From NCBI RefSeq assembly GCF_009905375.1, contig NC_133653.1:56990673-57054672 (forward strand): DNA of 64,000 nt, in the 5' to 3' direction. Each line of letters begins with the position of its first letter. Positions within the stretch are counted from its first letter, which is position 1. The notes under the pieces are model-generated. The model was not told the origin of the DNA and did not search any database. It worked only from the letters and a program-made list of their open reading frames with translations. A program made the translations under genes and the position numbers. Shown in pieces: positions 24,501 to 35,010 of this stretch. Source of the stretch: Apium graveolens. Taxonomy: Eukaryota > Streptophyta > Magnoliopsida > Apiales > Apiaceae.

Positions 24501-25230
24501 TATCAGTTGATAATAAATCAGTAAAAGCTCTTTTAGCAAGTTTAAATGGTGAAATCAACTCACTTGCTAATTGGGGTTCATCAGAGCAACAGAAACGGTA
24601 AATAAGTTGACAGAATCTAGCAAAATAGACTGTATTCCTATCTTCTGTCATCCTATCACCTATGAATCCTATTACAGCATTAGCATAATCAAAATGAGTT
24701 TGAGTAATCAGAGCATACCCAATTTGCTGACTTAGGATAGGAATTGCATCAAAGTTTGAACACTTATTTACAAAGGTTCTTGTGATGCAGTCAAAAAAGA
24801 AACTCCATTCCCTCCTTATGTGGGGTCTCTTCAACTTTCCAAGCTTTTCCAGAGTCTTTTCATAGCCCAGATTGGCCATTAGCTGTTGAAGAGCGGGCTC
24901 CTCAACTGTTGAATAAGTGCAGTTTTCTGGCAATTGGAGTGCTTGTCGAACTGTGGCCAAAGTCACCACATGGGCATCCTCCCCTATTGTAAATATAATG
25001 CTTGGGGACCCATTAGCACCACCATCATCATAAACTCCTGACCTCCAGAACTCTAGCACCTGAGTCCCTGAGATTGCTTCAGGTTGGGTCAGTGCATAGC
25101 CTATTTCACATCGAGACAAAAAGTCTTGGATAAAGTGAAGTTCTGATGGGGCTTCATCTTTGCTCAGTATAGCCAAGTAGTTGTTAGGAACAAACTTAGC
25201 TCCATTGAAAATGATGTCTTTGGGTGCCAT
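21596..25230 (-). pseudogene. Copia-2 post-pol ORF (SIRE 'env-like' position)
   Basis: The ATG at 25230 (MAPKDIIFNGAKF) opens a reading frame of about 1,200 codons. In-frame stops lie at 24451, 24106, 23518 and 23053, and a frameshift lies between 22162 and 22054. Layout: an N-terminal globular part of about 260 residues with RPHIRREWSFFFDCITRTF and VYFARFCQLIYRF; a Pro/Gln-rich block (QPTQPTIR repeats near 24240-24420); an acidic Ser/Thr linker; a coiled-coil near 23060-23140 (SEKVEVIEKLQEKQQAQ); a Lys-rich stretch; and a C-terminal globular part at 21596-22054. I see no signal peptide and no membrane segment, so an envelope role is not supported. Copia-3 has a homologue with the same layout. 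Function unknown. Confidence 0.75.
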
Positions 25231-25386
25231 TTCTGTGAAAAATAAGTGAGAAAATAGAGTGTGCACAAGGTGTTTGATAAAAGTCCTGTAAAAAAACTTT
25301 AGAGAATATTAGAGAGAGAGAGAGATAATAAGAGAGATTAGAGAAAGAAAAGTAGGTAAAAGATTATAAAATCTTTTTAACTCCCA

Positions 25387-25394
25387 TATATATA
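25387..25394 (-). promoter_or_regulatory. TATA box of a putative internal promoter, Copia-2
   Basis: On the minus strand GAGTATATATATGGGAG lies about 160 nt before the ATG at 25230. A CT-rich leader (TCTCTCTCTCTC near 25312-25326) follows, then TTTTTCACAG two bases before AAATGGCACC. Copies of the Copia-2 motif CAGAACTT lie upstream at 25685-25830. The CACAG just before the ATG could instead be a splice acceptor. Confidence 0.45.
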
Positions 25395-26781
25395 CTCTCT
25401 TTTTGACAACTGTTATGATTAAAGCATAACAGACTTTAGACACCTGGCAGCATATCATTAGTCAAAACATTATTAGTGGGCACGAGTATTAAGCAATAAT
25501 AAATGTGCACATGCAGTATTTCAAGGAAAACAAGCTTCCCACTTACTAAATTATTATGACTGTTTTTCTCTCACCTAATTATATTCTGATAAAATATGAC
25601 CGTTACAGAATTTATCACAAATAAGTTAAGTAAATAAATAATGCCACGTAAGCATCAGAGTTTGCATCAGGATTTAATATCAGAACTTGACTATTATCAG
25701 ATTTTAACGGTCGTCAGAACATGGCTTCTGTACTCAAAAAGTGAATGTTTGTTTCTGTGATTCTTCATACAAATACTGACTTGTTTCTTCAGAGTTTAAG
25801 CATCAGAACTTTCATCAGAACTTGTCCTCGGAATTTATGCAAATGACACTTAACTATTTATCTAAAATAACTTAATCACCACAGTAATTTTCATCATTCA
25901 TATGGAGTGATAGTGTGTGCATTAGCAAAATATCATATAAAGATTAAAGTATGATAAACTTCAGTACATCTTAGAAATAAGGCATAACTAAGAAAAGTGC
26001 TTAAAATTTGTCATTAATTATGAAGTCTGCTATAGAACAAATTTATGCAAGAATCCACCTCAACTGTTTGTGCTCATTTTATGCATCTTTTGAAATTCCT
26101 TTTTATAGTGGCTTCTCAGTGTAAGTGAGTCACAACTGCTATCAGAATTTATGCTATTATTAGAGTATTTCTCCAGTAATCAGAGAATGTGAAAAGTCAC
26201 CAAGAAAAATTTATTTGCTTTTCTAATGCATATAACTTAATACCAGCAATGCACTTGGGTCTTCCCTTTCACATATTTACTCGAGATCTCAAAGGAGTAC
26301 CTGACTTCAATTTTCTTTTATTTTCTTTTCTTTTCTTCAGATAAGTGAGGCTTATCAAGCATGTGGTTCATCTTTAATATTTACTGACATCAGAATTTGA
26401 CAGATAAGAAGCAAGAATCTAGTTTGTGACTTAGTAATAAGATACACAAAGTAAATTTGACTAAGCTCAACATCAAAATTTGCTTGTGTTAATGAATTTC
26501 CACATAAACAATTAATTCAAACATGGGATTTCTAGTATGTTAAAGACTACTAGGTCAGCATCTAGCACAGTTATCCTCATTGGATTGAATAGTCACAGAA
26601 CATTCAAAACACTATCAGAGTATATAGATCCACATCAAATAACAATCAGTATTTAATGTATTACAATTTAAGCACAGATTACATGAAGATACGACAATCT
26701 GTAAATACTGATCATGTCTGATGCATGAGAATAAAAATTAAGCAGATTTAGAGAAAGAACCTGAAACCATTCCAAATTCAT
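25395..26781 (-). other. Copia-2 spacer between pol and the post-pol ORF
   Basis: About 1.4 kb without an ORF. It carries repeated ATCAGAACTT, CATCAGAGTTTGCATCAGG and TATCAGATTTT motifs (25660-25840, also 26150 and 26390), the same motif that fills the LTR U3. I read it as the upstream regulatory part of the internal promoter. Confidence 0.5.
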
Positions 26782-29700
26782 TTACCATTCTTGTAAAAGT
26801 AGCTTCACATATTTTGTGAAGATATCTGCTAGTTGTTGATCTGTTGGAACAAAATGCAATTCCATTGTACCTTCCATCACATGTTCCCTTATGAAATGGT
26901 ACCTAATGCTGATATGCTTTGTCATTGAGTGTTGAACTGGATTACCTGTCATAGCAATTACACTTTGATTATCACAGTAAATAGGTATTTTAGAAAATTC
27001 TAAACCATAGTCCAGTAACTGATTCTTCATCCATAGAATATATGCACAATAGCTTCCTGCAGCAATATATTCTTCTTCTGCAGTTGATGTAGAAATTGAT
27101 TTCTGTTTCTTGCTAAACAAAGAAACCAATCTACCTCCAAGAAATTGGCAGCTTCCACTAGTGCTTTTCCTGTCTATTTTGCATCCTGTAAAATCTACAT
27201 CTGAGTAACCTATTAGCTTAAAATCTGATTCTCTAGGATACCACAATCCTAGATCAGCTGTACCCTTGAGGTACTTGAAAATTCTTTTCACAGCTATTAG
27301 ATGAGGTTCTCTTGGATCAGCCTGAAATCTTGCACAAAGACAGGTAACATACATGATATTAGGTCTACTTGCAGTTAAATAAAGTAAAGAGCCAATCATA
27401 CCTCTGTAGTTAGTAATATCTATTGATGAACCAATATCTTTATCTAACTTGGTTGCAGTGGCCATGGGAGTGGATGCAGTTGAACTGTCTTGCATTCCAA
27501 ATTTCTTGAGTAAATTTCTGGTGTACTTGGATTGATTTATGAAAGTACCTTCTTCATTTTTCTTGACTTGAAGTCTCAAAAAATAACTAAGTTCTCCCAT
27601 CATACTCATTTGATATCTTGACTGCATTAGCTTTGCAAACCTTTCACAGAGTTTGGCATTTGTAGAACCAAATATGATATCATCAACATATATCTGTACC
27701 AAAAGTAAGTCCTTTCCATGGTTGAGGTAGAACAATGTTTTATCAATTGTACCTCTATGAAATCCCCTTTCCAGAAGAAATTGATCTAAAGTCTCATACC
27801 ATGCTCTTGGAGCTTGCTTAAGTCCATAAAGTGCTTTATCAAGCCTGCATACATGATTTGGAAATTTTGAATCTACAAAGCCTGGAGGTTGTTTAACATA
27901 TACCTCTTCTTCCAATTTTCCATTGAGAAAAGCACTTTTCACATCCATTTGAATGACTTTAAACTTTTTGTGAGCAGCATAAGCCAAAAAGATTCTTATG
28001 GCTTCCAATCTAGCAACTGGTGCAAATGTTTTATCATAATCAATACCCTCTTGTTGAGAGTAGCCTTTGGCAACCAGCCTTGCTTTATTTCTTATAATTA
28101 TGCCATCACTGTCAGTTTTATTTCTGAACATCCATTTTGTGCCAACAACTGATCTGTTCTTTGGTCTTAGCACTAGGGTTCAGACTTTATTTCTTTCAAA
28201 TTCATTTAACTCTTCCTGCATTGCTTTCACCCAATCAGCATCTTGAAGAGCTTCTTCCACTTTCTTTGGTCCAGTCTGAGATAGAAAGGAATGATAGAGA
28301 CATTCATTTGATGTTGCAGTTCTAGTTCTGACACCTGCTTCAGGATCTTCAATTATTAAGTCAGGTGTATGTGACTTGGTCCACTTCCTTGCAGATGAAA
28401 GTTGTTCTCTAGAACTGGATCCTCCCCCATGATCCATGTTGTCTCCATCAGCATTTTCTGATGCTTCCCATGTAGTTATGCTCTCTGAAACTTCAGAATT
28501 TGAGTTGGATCCTTCAGGATTTGAAGAATCAGAGTTTCCAGAATTATCAGAATTTGGCTCATCAGAACTTGATGAGTCGGAACTTGAAGAGCCAGTGACA
28601 GGTTATGATGTTTCTTGAGAGTCTTGAGTTGTGGTTGGATCTTCAGCTTGCTCCCCCTGGAGAGGTGCATTTTCCCTTGGAGTAGTTACCACAGTTTCAA
28701 TGACATCAGAACTTAACCCGTCAGAACTTACAGGATCTGGATTTAAGTCATTAGAATTTACAGAATCAGAATTTAAATCTTCATTTTCAAATCTCAGCTG
28801 ATTATGATCATTGAAATCTTCAAGTCCAGTAATCCTCTTATCATCAAAAGATACATTGATAGATTCCATGACAACCCTTATTCTTAAATTGTAGACTCTG
28901 AAGGCTTTTGTGGAAAGTGGATATCCAACAAAAATTCCTTCATCAACTTTTAGATCAATTTTAACAGCTGTTCAGGATGAGTTTTAAGAACAAAACACTT
29001 ACATCCAAATACATGAAAGTATTTCAGATTTGGCTTCTTTTTCGTTACCATCTCATATGGTATTTTTCCATGCTTGTTTATTAGTGTAGCATTCTGTGTA
29101 AAATAAGCAGTCTCCATAGCTTCAGCCCAAAAGTAGATTGGTAGCTTTGCTTCATCAAGCATAGTTTGTGCAGCTTCAATGAGAGTCATGTTCTTTCTTT
29201 CTACAACTCCCTTTTGCTGTGGAGTTCCAGGTGCAGAAAATTCCTGTTTTATTTCATGCTCTTTGCAGAACTCTTCCATGATTGAATTCTTGAACTCAGT
29301 GCCATTATCACTTCTTATAATTTTGACAGAATCTTTGACCAATTTATCCAGCTGTCTAACATGATCAGTTAGAGTAGATGTAGTTTCATTCTTCTTGTGC
29401 AAGAAATACACCTAAGTGTATCTTGTGAACTCATCCACTATAACCATAGCATATTTCTTCTTTACAATTGACATGACATTTACTGGACCAAATAGATCAA
29501 CATGCAGTAGGTGATAAGGCTCAAGAATTGAAGATTCAGTTTCTCTCTTGAATGAAGATTTTCCTTATTTTTCCTTTTGACATGAATCACAAAGGCCATC
29601 AGGAGCAAATAATGATTTTGGCAGTCCTCTCACAAGATCTTTCTTTACTAGCTCATTTATGTTGTTGAAATTTAAATGAGAGAGTCTTTTGTGCCAATTC

Positions 29701-30110
29701 CATCTTTCTTCAATTGATGCTCTACTCAACAGACAGATTGCAGAACCATAAGAACTTGTTGAAAGTCTGGCTTTATAAATGTTACCATGCATGTAACCTT
29801 TCAGAACCACTTTACCTGTAGAATTGCTTACAACTTCACAGTGTTCTTCAAAGAAATCCACATGATAACGTCTGTCACAGATTTGACTCACACTTAGCAG
29901 ATTGTGTTTAAGTCCTGAGACAAGAGCTACTGTTTCAATGATGACATTCCCAAGATTGATATTGCCATATACCAGAGTTTTTCCCATGTTGCCATCACCA
30001 TAAAAAACTCATGGGCCAGCTTTCTCCACAAAGTCTGATAGCAGGGCTTTATTTCCAGTCATTTGACCTGAACATCCACTGTCCAGCACTAGGATATTTT
30101 TCCTGTTTCC
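26782..30110 (-). pseudogene. Copia-2 pol polyprotein
   Basis: Protease starts at 30110 (GNRKN...LVLDSGCSGQMTG; catalytic DSG present). The integrase zinc motif (WHKRLSHLNF ... CDSCQKEK) is intact at about 29570-29690. The integrase core has HVDLFGP (29480s), RSDNGTEF and VVERKN, so the D-D-E residues are present. RT at 27600-28170 has [17 protein letters not shown] and [10 protein letters not shown]. RNase H is near 26900-27130 ([14 protein letters not shown]). Breaks: in-frame stops near 30007, 29565, 29412, 28603 and 28180, and one frameshift near 28950. The integrase-RT linker (28450-28870) is Ser/Asp/Asn-rich and contains many copies of the CAGAACTT DNA motif. Confidence 0.92.
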
Positions 30111-30155
30111 CTACAATCACAAAGACCACTATTGGTTAGTTTTAAGGACCTAGAC
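30111..30155 (-). other. gag-pol junction tract of Copia-2 (GT...TGTAG, 45 nt)
   Basis: On the minus strand this reads from GTCTAGG to GATTGTAG and holds four stop codons in the shared gag/pol frame. It is a multiple of three. Its removal at GT...AG would fuse gag (...SKQ) to protease (GNRKN...). Copia-3 has the same arrangement. At 45 nt it is shorter than usual plant introns. Confidence 0.35.
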
Positions 30156-32445
30156 TTGCTTGGATCCTTTGGCCTTTTTAAGTTTGTTAGCATTTGCATC
30201 GGATTTGATTTCAGAGTTTATGATAACATGTTGTTTATCAGAATTTATATCAGACTTTGCATTAGACTTTACACTAGAAGGAATAATACTAACTTTCTTT
30301 AAAGAAGGTTTTATTTGATAATAATCATAGTACAAACTATGATATTCCTTACAAGTATAAATGGAATGCCATAAACTACCACAATGGAAACAAGAATTTT
30401 GTGGTTTAAACCTAACAGACTGACTCTTAACTCCTGATTTAGGAGGTAAAGAGTTTATATCTTTATTTTTCCTGCAAAAAGAAGCAAGATGGTTAGAGTT
30501 TCCACAGTTATAACATTTCTTTCTAGGAGCATTAGGAACAGGCATATAATTATTACTTTTATTGACACCTTCCTTTCCATTCCTATTTTTCCTAGCTTCA
30601 TTTACCTTGTTCACATTTCTAGTCTCTTTCAGCTTATGCTTAAGCTTCTTCTTCGTCATTAAGCCTATGTTAACTTCAGCTGGTTTATCCTGTTTCAATT
30701 TGTCAGAAGTTGACTTTTCTTTGACTTTTGTCCTAGACTCTTTCATCTTTTCAGAATCAGACTTTACAGTTTTTGCTAAAAACTTACCAGGATTTACCTT
30801 TGGCTTAGCAGTCTGTTTAACAAAAATTGGCTCAATTTGTTCAGTTCCTTTCTCACTTTTATCATCTCCATAACCTAAGCCCTCTTTCCATTTTCCACTA
30901 CTTAGTAAGTTCTGAGTTGTTCTGCTAGAGTTAGTCCAAGTTCTGGTAATCTTTCTTTCTTTTTCTAAGTCAGCTTTTAGAGATTCATTCAACTTTAACA
31001 CTTCATCTCTAACATACAAAGCATCATCTCTTTCTTTCTTAGTTTGATGAAGAAAAACTAACATCTTTTCTATATAGTCATTTCCCTTTTTAAAAGCAAG
31101 GTTTTCAGATGTTAATCTTTCACATGTTAAAGTCTGATCTCTATAGCTAATGAACATGGTTTTAAGATATAATCTCAACTCAGTAATATCATCAGTATGA
31201 AAAGCATAAGTTGTTTGAGGTACCTTTAATTCAACAGTTTCAGGACTGCTATCAGCATTTTCTATCAAGGCATAGTTCACCTCTTTTTCAGAATCTGAAG
31301 TGTCTTTCCATCTTTTCTTCTTTGTGACAAGTTCCTTGCCTTTGTCACTTTTTTCTTTCTTGCAGTCAGGAGATATCTGGCCTCTTTCACCACAATTGTA
31401 GCATTTGAGCTGTCTCCTCCATCAGACTTTCCTATTTTGCCTTCAGACTTTCTGAATCCTTTCTTATCAGAACTTCCACCTTTCCTGGAAAACTTCTTTC
31501 GCTTTCTGAATTTCCTATAGGCTATCTTTGTGATACCATTCACCATAAGAGCACTCAGCTGCATCATCTCTGCATCAGCATCCATTTCAGGTAAACTTTC
31601 AGTTTCTGAATCATCATCATCAGAATATGATGACTCTTTCCTTTGCCCCTCTTTGAGGTAACCACTTTAGGAGATTCCTCATCTACTTTAAAAGCAACTG
31701 TCCTTGACTTTCTTCCATGCTTCTTGCTCCTTTGATCTATTTCAAGTTCATGAGTCTTGAGCATACCATAAATTTCATCAAGAGTAGTTTCAGTAAGGTC
31801 ATAGTTGTCTCTTATGGTAGTAGACTTCAAATCCCAATTTTCAGGAAGAGCTAAAAGGAATTTTAGATTTGAATCTTCAAGATCATATTCCTTGTCCATC
31901 AGTGACAGATCATTCAAGAGTTTGGCAAACCTGTCATATAAATCAGTTAATGACTCATCAGCTTTTGAGTCAAAGTGCTCATACTCTTGAGTGAGTATAG
32001 TCCTCCTATTCTTTTTGATTGCATCAGTTCCCTTGCATCTTGTCTCCAAAGCATCATATATCTCCTTTACAGTCTTGCAATTAATTACCTTGTTTGACAT
32101 GACATTATCAATGGCACTATGCAACAAATGTCTTACCCTTGCATCCTTGGCAATAGATGAGATGTCTTCAGCTGTGTAATCACCTTTCTCCTTTGGTATG
32201 GACTTTTCTGGTTGATCTACAACTGCAACAGAGAGCTTGGTAGGCTTATATGGTCCTTCATTAATCCTATCAAGGTATTCTGGATCTGTAGCTTCCAGAA
32301 ACATAGCCATCTTCACTTTCCATATGTGATACTCAGAAGGTCTCAGTATGTGAACCCTAATAGTCTCATATCGACTGTGGGTTTGAGTGTTTTGAGTTTC
32401 TTGAGTTTTGGTGGGCTTGGTTGGAGTTTGTGCTTCTTCAGACAT
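30150..32445 (-). pseudogene. Copia-2 gag
   Basis: The ATG at 32445 (MSEEAQTPTKPTKTQ) begins a capsid-like region (YHIWKVKMAMFLEA, LTDLYDRFAKLLNDL, LDEIYGMLKTHELE) typical of Copia gag_pre/UBN2 domains. Three nucleocapsid knuckles can be seen. The first, near 31370-31420 (CYNCGERGQISPDC), has Gln in place of His. The second is CYNCGNSNHLASFC and the third is CFHCGSLWHSIYTC. The last two are in the 30150-31280 segment. The frame shifts between 31564 and 31280. The C terminus is Lys-rich. Confidence 0.9.
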
Positions 32446-32484
32446 GATTTTTTGGATCTTTACTATATGTGTGTTAACAGAAAA

Positions 32485-32496
32485 GCTCTGATACCA
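32485..32496 (-). other. Copia-2 primer-binding site
   Basis: On the minus strand TGGTATCAGAGC, complementary to initiator tRNA-Met, 2 nt from the 5' LTR. Confidence 0.92.
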
Positions 32497-32498
32497 AT

Positions 32499-33062
32499 TG
32501 TTAGGTCACACAACACTGTAGAAGGGGGTTGAATACAGTATTTATATAATCAAATCGATTTAACACAAGTATGTAACAAAGATCAAGTATATTCAATAAA
32601 CTCTGTTACAATATGAACTGTTGTTCTCTCTCAGTGATGAAAAATATCACTTAGAGCTGCTAGGTTACAATGTATAATCTTCTAGATAATGATAACACAT
32701 ATAGTGTAAACCCTAAGTCTGTGTTTATATAGTACACAGTTACAAGATATATTCTAATTGATATGGAATATAATTCTGTCTCCTAAAATATATCAATCAG
32801 ATTTCTTCTACAAGTCTTCCAGTCTTATAACTTTTTCCATACATATCTTCTATTTTTTTAGTCTTGATCTTCTCCTGTAAATCAGCTTCATTCCTTAACT
32901 GAGAGTCTTCCTGCACTTAAGTTCTGATATGACCTTAAGTTCTGATATTAAGCTCTGACTTTAGTAAGTCCCGATTTCAGTAAGTCCTGATTTGTCTTGT
33001 TATTAAGTTCTGAAAAATAAACACAAATCATATTAGACATGACATCTCAAATATATCTAACA
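32499..33062 (-). mobile_element. Copia-2 5' LTR
   Basis: 564 bp, the partner of 20612-21160. It has an extra 16-bp duplication (CCCGATTTCAGTAAGT) within the motif array near 32965. By eye there are roughly 12 substitutions in the first ~220 bp. Confidence 0.93.
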
Positions 33063-33376
33063 ATCAAGATCATTTGTCGTCTCAATATGATAGCCGTTGT
33101 GGCGTATATCTTTAAAGCTCAAAAGATTTCTTTTTGATCGGGTGGAAAATATTGCATTTTCAATCAATAAACATGTACCATTAGGTAGCACTATACTTGC
33201 TCTTCCGGAGCCTTCAATTATATTCGATTCACCCGATATTGTATTTACATTAGCTTTGGCTAATGTTAGGTGCAAAAATATGCTTTATTTTTCAAAATTG
33301 TATGTGTTATTGCACTATCCGCCAAACAAAAAGATTCCTCATCTTTTATAACACATGATGAGAGGCTGCTGGCCAT
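33063..33376 (-). pseudogene. Copia-0 pol, 5' portion (protease)
   Basis: The likely start ATG is at 33376 (MASSLSSCVIKDEES). It is followed by FCLADSAITHTIL, the protease active-site region with D-S-A where D-S-G is usual. After a 1-nt loss in a T run near 33276 the frame continues LTLAKANVNTISG and GRASIVLPNGT to the Copia-2 insertion at 33063, then resumes at 20611. The pol ORF is separate from gag. Confidence 0.8.
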
Positions 33377-33546
33377 ATTTCTTCAAGAAAAATTAAATAA
33401 AATTAGAAGTAGAGGTATAACATCTCAAGTACTTCATTAACGAAAAGAAAAATATATAAGCAACTGATAAGGATGATTATCATAGTTCAAAAGTTAAAAC
33501 TGACAATCCAAATAAAAAAAATTCAACAAGCAATGTAAGGCCTTGT
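33377..33546 (-). other. Copia-0 gag-pol spacer
   Basis: 170 nt, AT-rich, between the gag stop (33547-33549) and the pol ATG (33376). It contains several stops in all frames and no feature that I recognise. Confidence 0.6.
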
Positions 33547-33755
33547 TTAGTTATTCCTAGGCTCATCACCACCAAATTTAAGCATATTCACATCAACATC
33601 TTCAAAGAAATCACCAACTTCCATTTGAGTAAAGGCCGAAGGATCAACTTGATCATCACTTCCAAGATGTGCTTCAAGATGGGCAATTCCCAAAGGATCA
33701 TTCTGTTCGGTGAAATTAGTTTCAGCATTCTTTAAAGATGCTTGATATAGGTCAG
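33547..33755 (-). pseudogene. Copia-0 gag, C-terminal end
   Basis: The minus-strand frame entering from 54457-54772 across the Copia-3 insertion continues as LYQASLKNAETNFTEQ and ends acidic, DVNMLKFGGDEPRNN, at the TAA 33547-33549. The GTCAG duplication (33751-33755 and 54452-54456) encodes the Ala-Asp of HFAD at the join. Confidence 0.8.
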
Positions 33756-34822
33756 TGTTAGTCCCTTAACAATATAGCAAGAATTACAGAAGGGGGGTTG
33801 AATGGAATTCTTGAACTTTTTCTTGAGATAAAAATGTTCAACTCGATTATAGATATATTTGTTTTGATTAGCACAATGCGGAATATAAACTTTAATGAAT
33901 CAAAACAAGAGTAATTAAAAACAAGAGTCTTTAAAAACTTTCTAGTGGATTTAAACAATTCCACCAGAGATATATTTAATATATCGAGAGGACTCTGTGT
34001 GCAGAAATGCTCACAGCTGCTTATACAAAATAGAACTACTAAGAACACAGGAAATGCTAAAGATAGTGCTTACAAAGATTTCTCTGTATTTGTTTCTTAG
34101 CTCTCTTAGTTGTTTTTTTTATTTGCTACTCTCTTGGTTTATATATTACCAAGATTACAAAGTCAAAAGAACTGAATAAATATAAAATCTAACAGTCTTG
34201 ATCTTTGCTGCTTTTCGTCCTCTATTACCCAGTTAATGGGCTTCCACAGTGTGTTTGTATCCAACTCAACGGCTGTGTGTCAGCTTTCACTGTTCAACTG
34301 ATGTTTGAATCTTGATATGATCATCCGTCGACTTTCAGATCATCTGTCGATGACTTACTTGATCATCCGTCGACTGCTATTTTAAACATCCGTTTAAAGT
34401 CATTTGATCATCCGTCGAAGCTTTGTTAAGCATCCATTGATAGTCATTTGATCATCCGTCGAAACTTTGTTAATCATCCGTTTGTAGCTATTTTGGCACT
34501 TGACTTCATTTCACTTATACAGAATTACAAGACATTGCTTATGTACAGTTAATCAACCTATTCTGCATATCTAGTTAAAGTCAACATGACTTATATGCTA
34601 CTACAGATTCTATAAAAAGGTGCATACAACACTATGCTACAAACTTATTATTACATAAGCTACTCACTCGATGGATAATAAGTTACTCATCCGTCGGGAC
34701 TAAAATGAGTTATCCGTCGGGACTATAATTTTTATCCGTCGAGTGTTACATTATTTCACTAAGTAAAATCTACTTAGATGTTTTGTTTAGGTAATCATCA
34801 AGTGCACAACATATTCACAACA
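33756..34822 (-). mobile_element. Copia-3 3' LTR
   Basis: 1067 bp, TGTTAGTCCC...TTCACAACA. The PPT adjoins on the right (plus strand ATCTCCCCCAATT). A TATA-like TATATAAACC (minus strand) lies near 34140. Upstream of it in U3, at 34320-34490 and 34665-34750, are about a dozen ATCCGTCG-type motifs. Confidence 0.95.
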
Positions 34823-35010
34823 ATCTCCCCCAATTTATGTCTACTGGAATTGTAGCCATAAATTAAGAGATACTTGATGATAACAAAATATCCTAAACAT
34901 ATATCTTTAAAGATAAGTAGATAAAACTGAAAGTGCTTCAATTTAAACAAGATATACAAGGTTTGGCTCACAGTCAGTTCAAGATGCTCCTCTAGCCTGA
35001 GCAGATTTTT
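34823..35010 (-). other. Copia-3 3' untranslated region with polypurine tract
   Basis: 188 nt between the post-pol ORF stop and the LTR. It holds only the PPT (minus strand AAATTGGGGGAGAT) next to the LTR. Confidence 0.7.

Larger units (their letters stand above)
20612..33062 (-). mobile_element. Copia-2: complete SIRE-type Ty1/Copia element with post-pol ORF
   Basis: This 12.45-kb element has two LTRs, PBS, gag, pol and a ~3.6-kb post-pol ORF. It interrupts Copia-0 pol. The flanks are ATCAC at 20607-20611 and ATCAA at 33063-33067, a 5-bp target duplication with one later change. Joining the flanks restores the Copia-0 frame (N-D-L-D-N-E-Y-L-C). The LTRs differ at several percent of sites plus a 16-bp indel, and all ORFs carry stops, so it is not recent. 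Confidence 0.93.
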
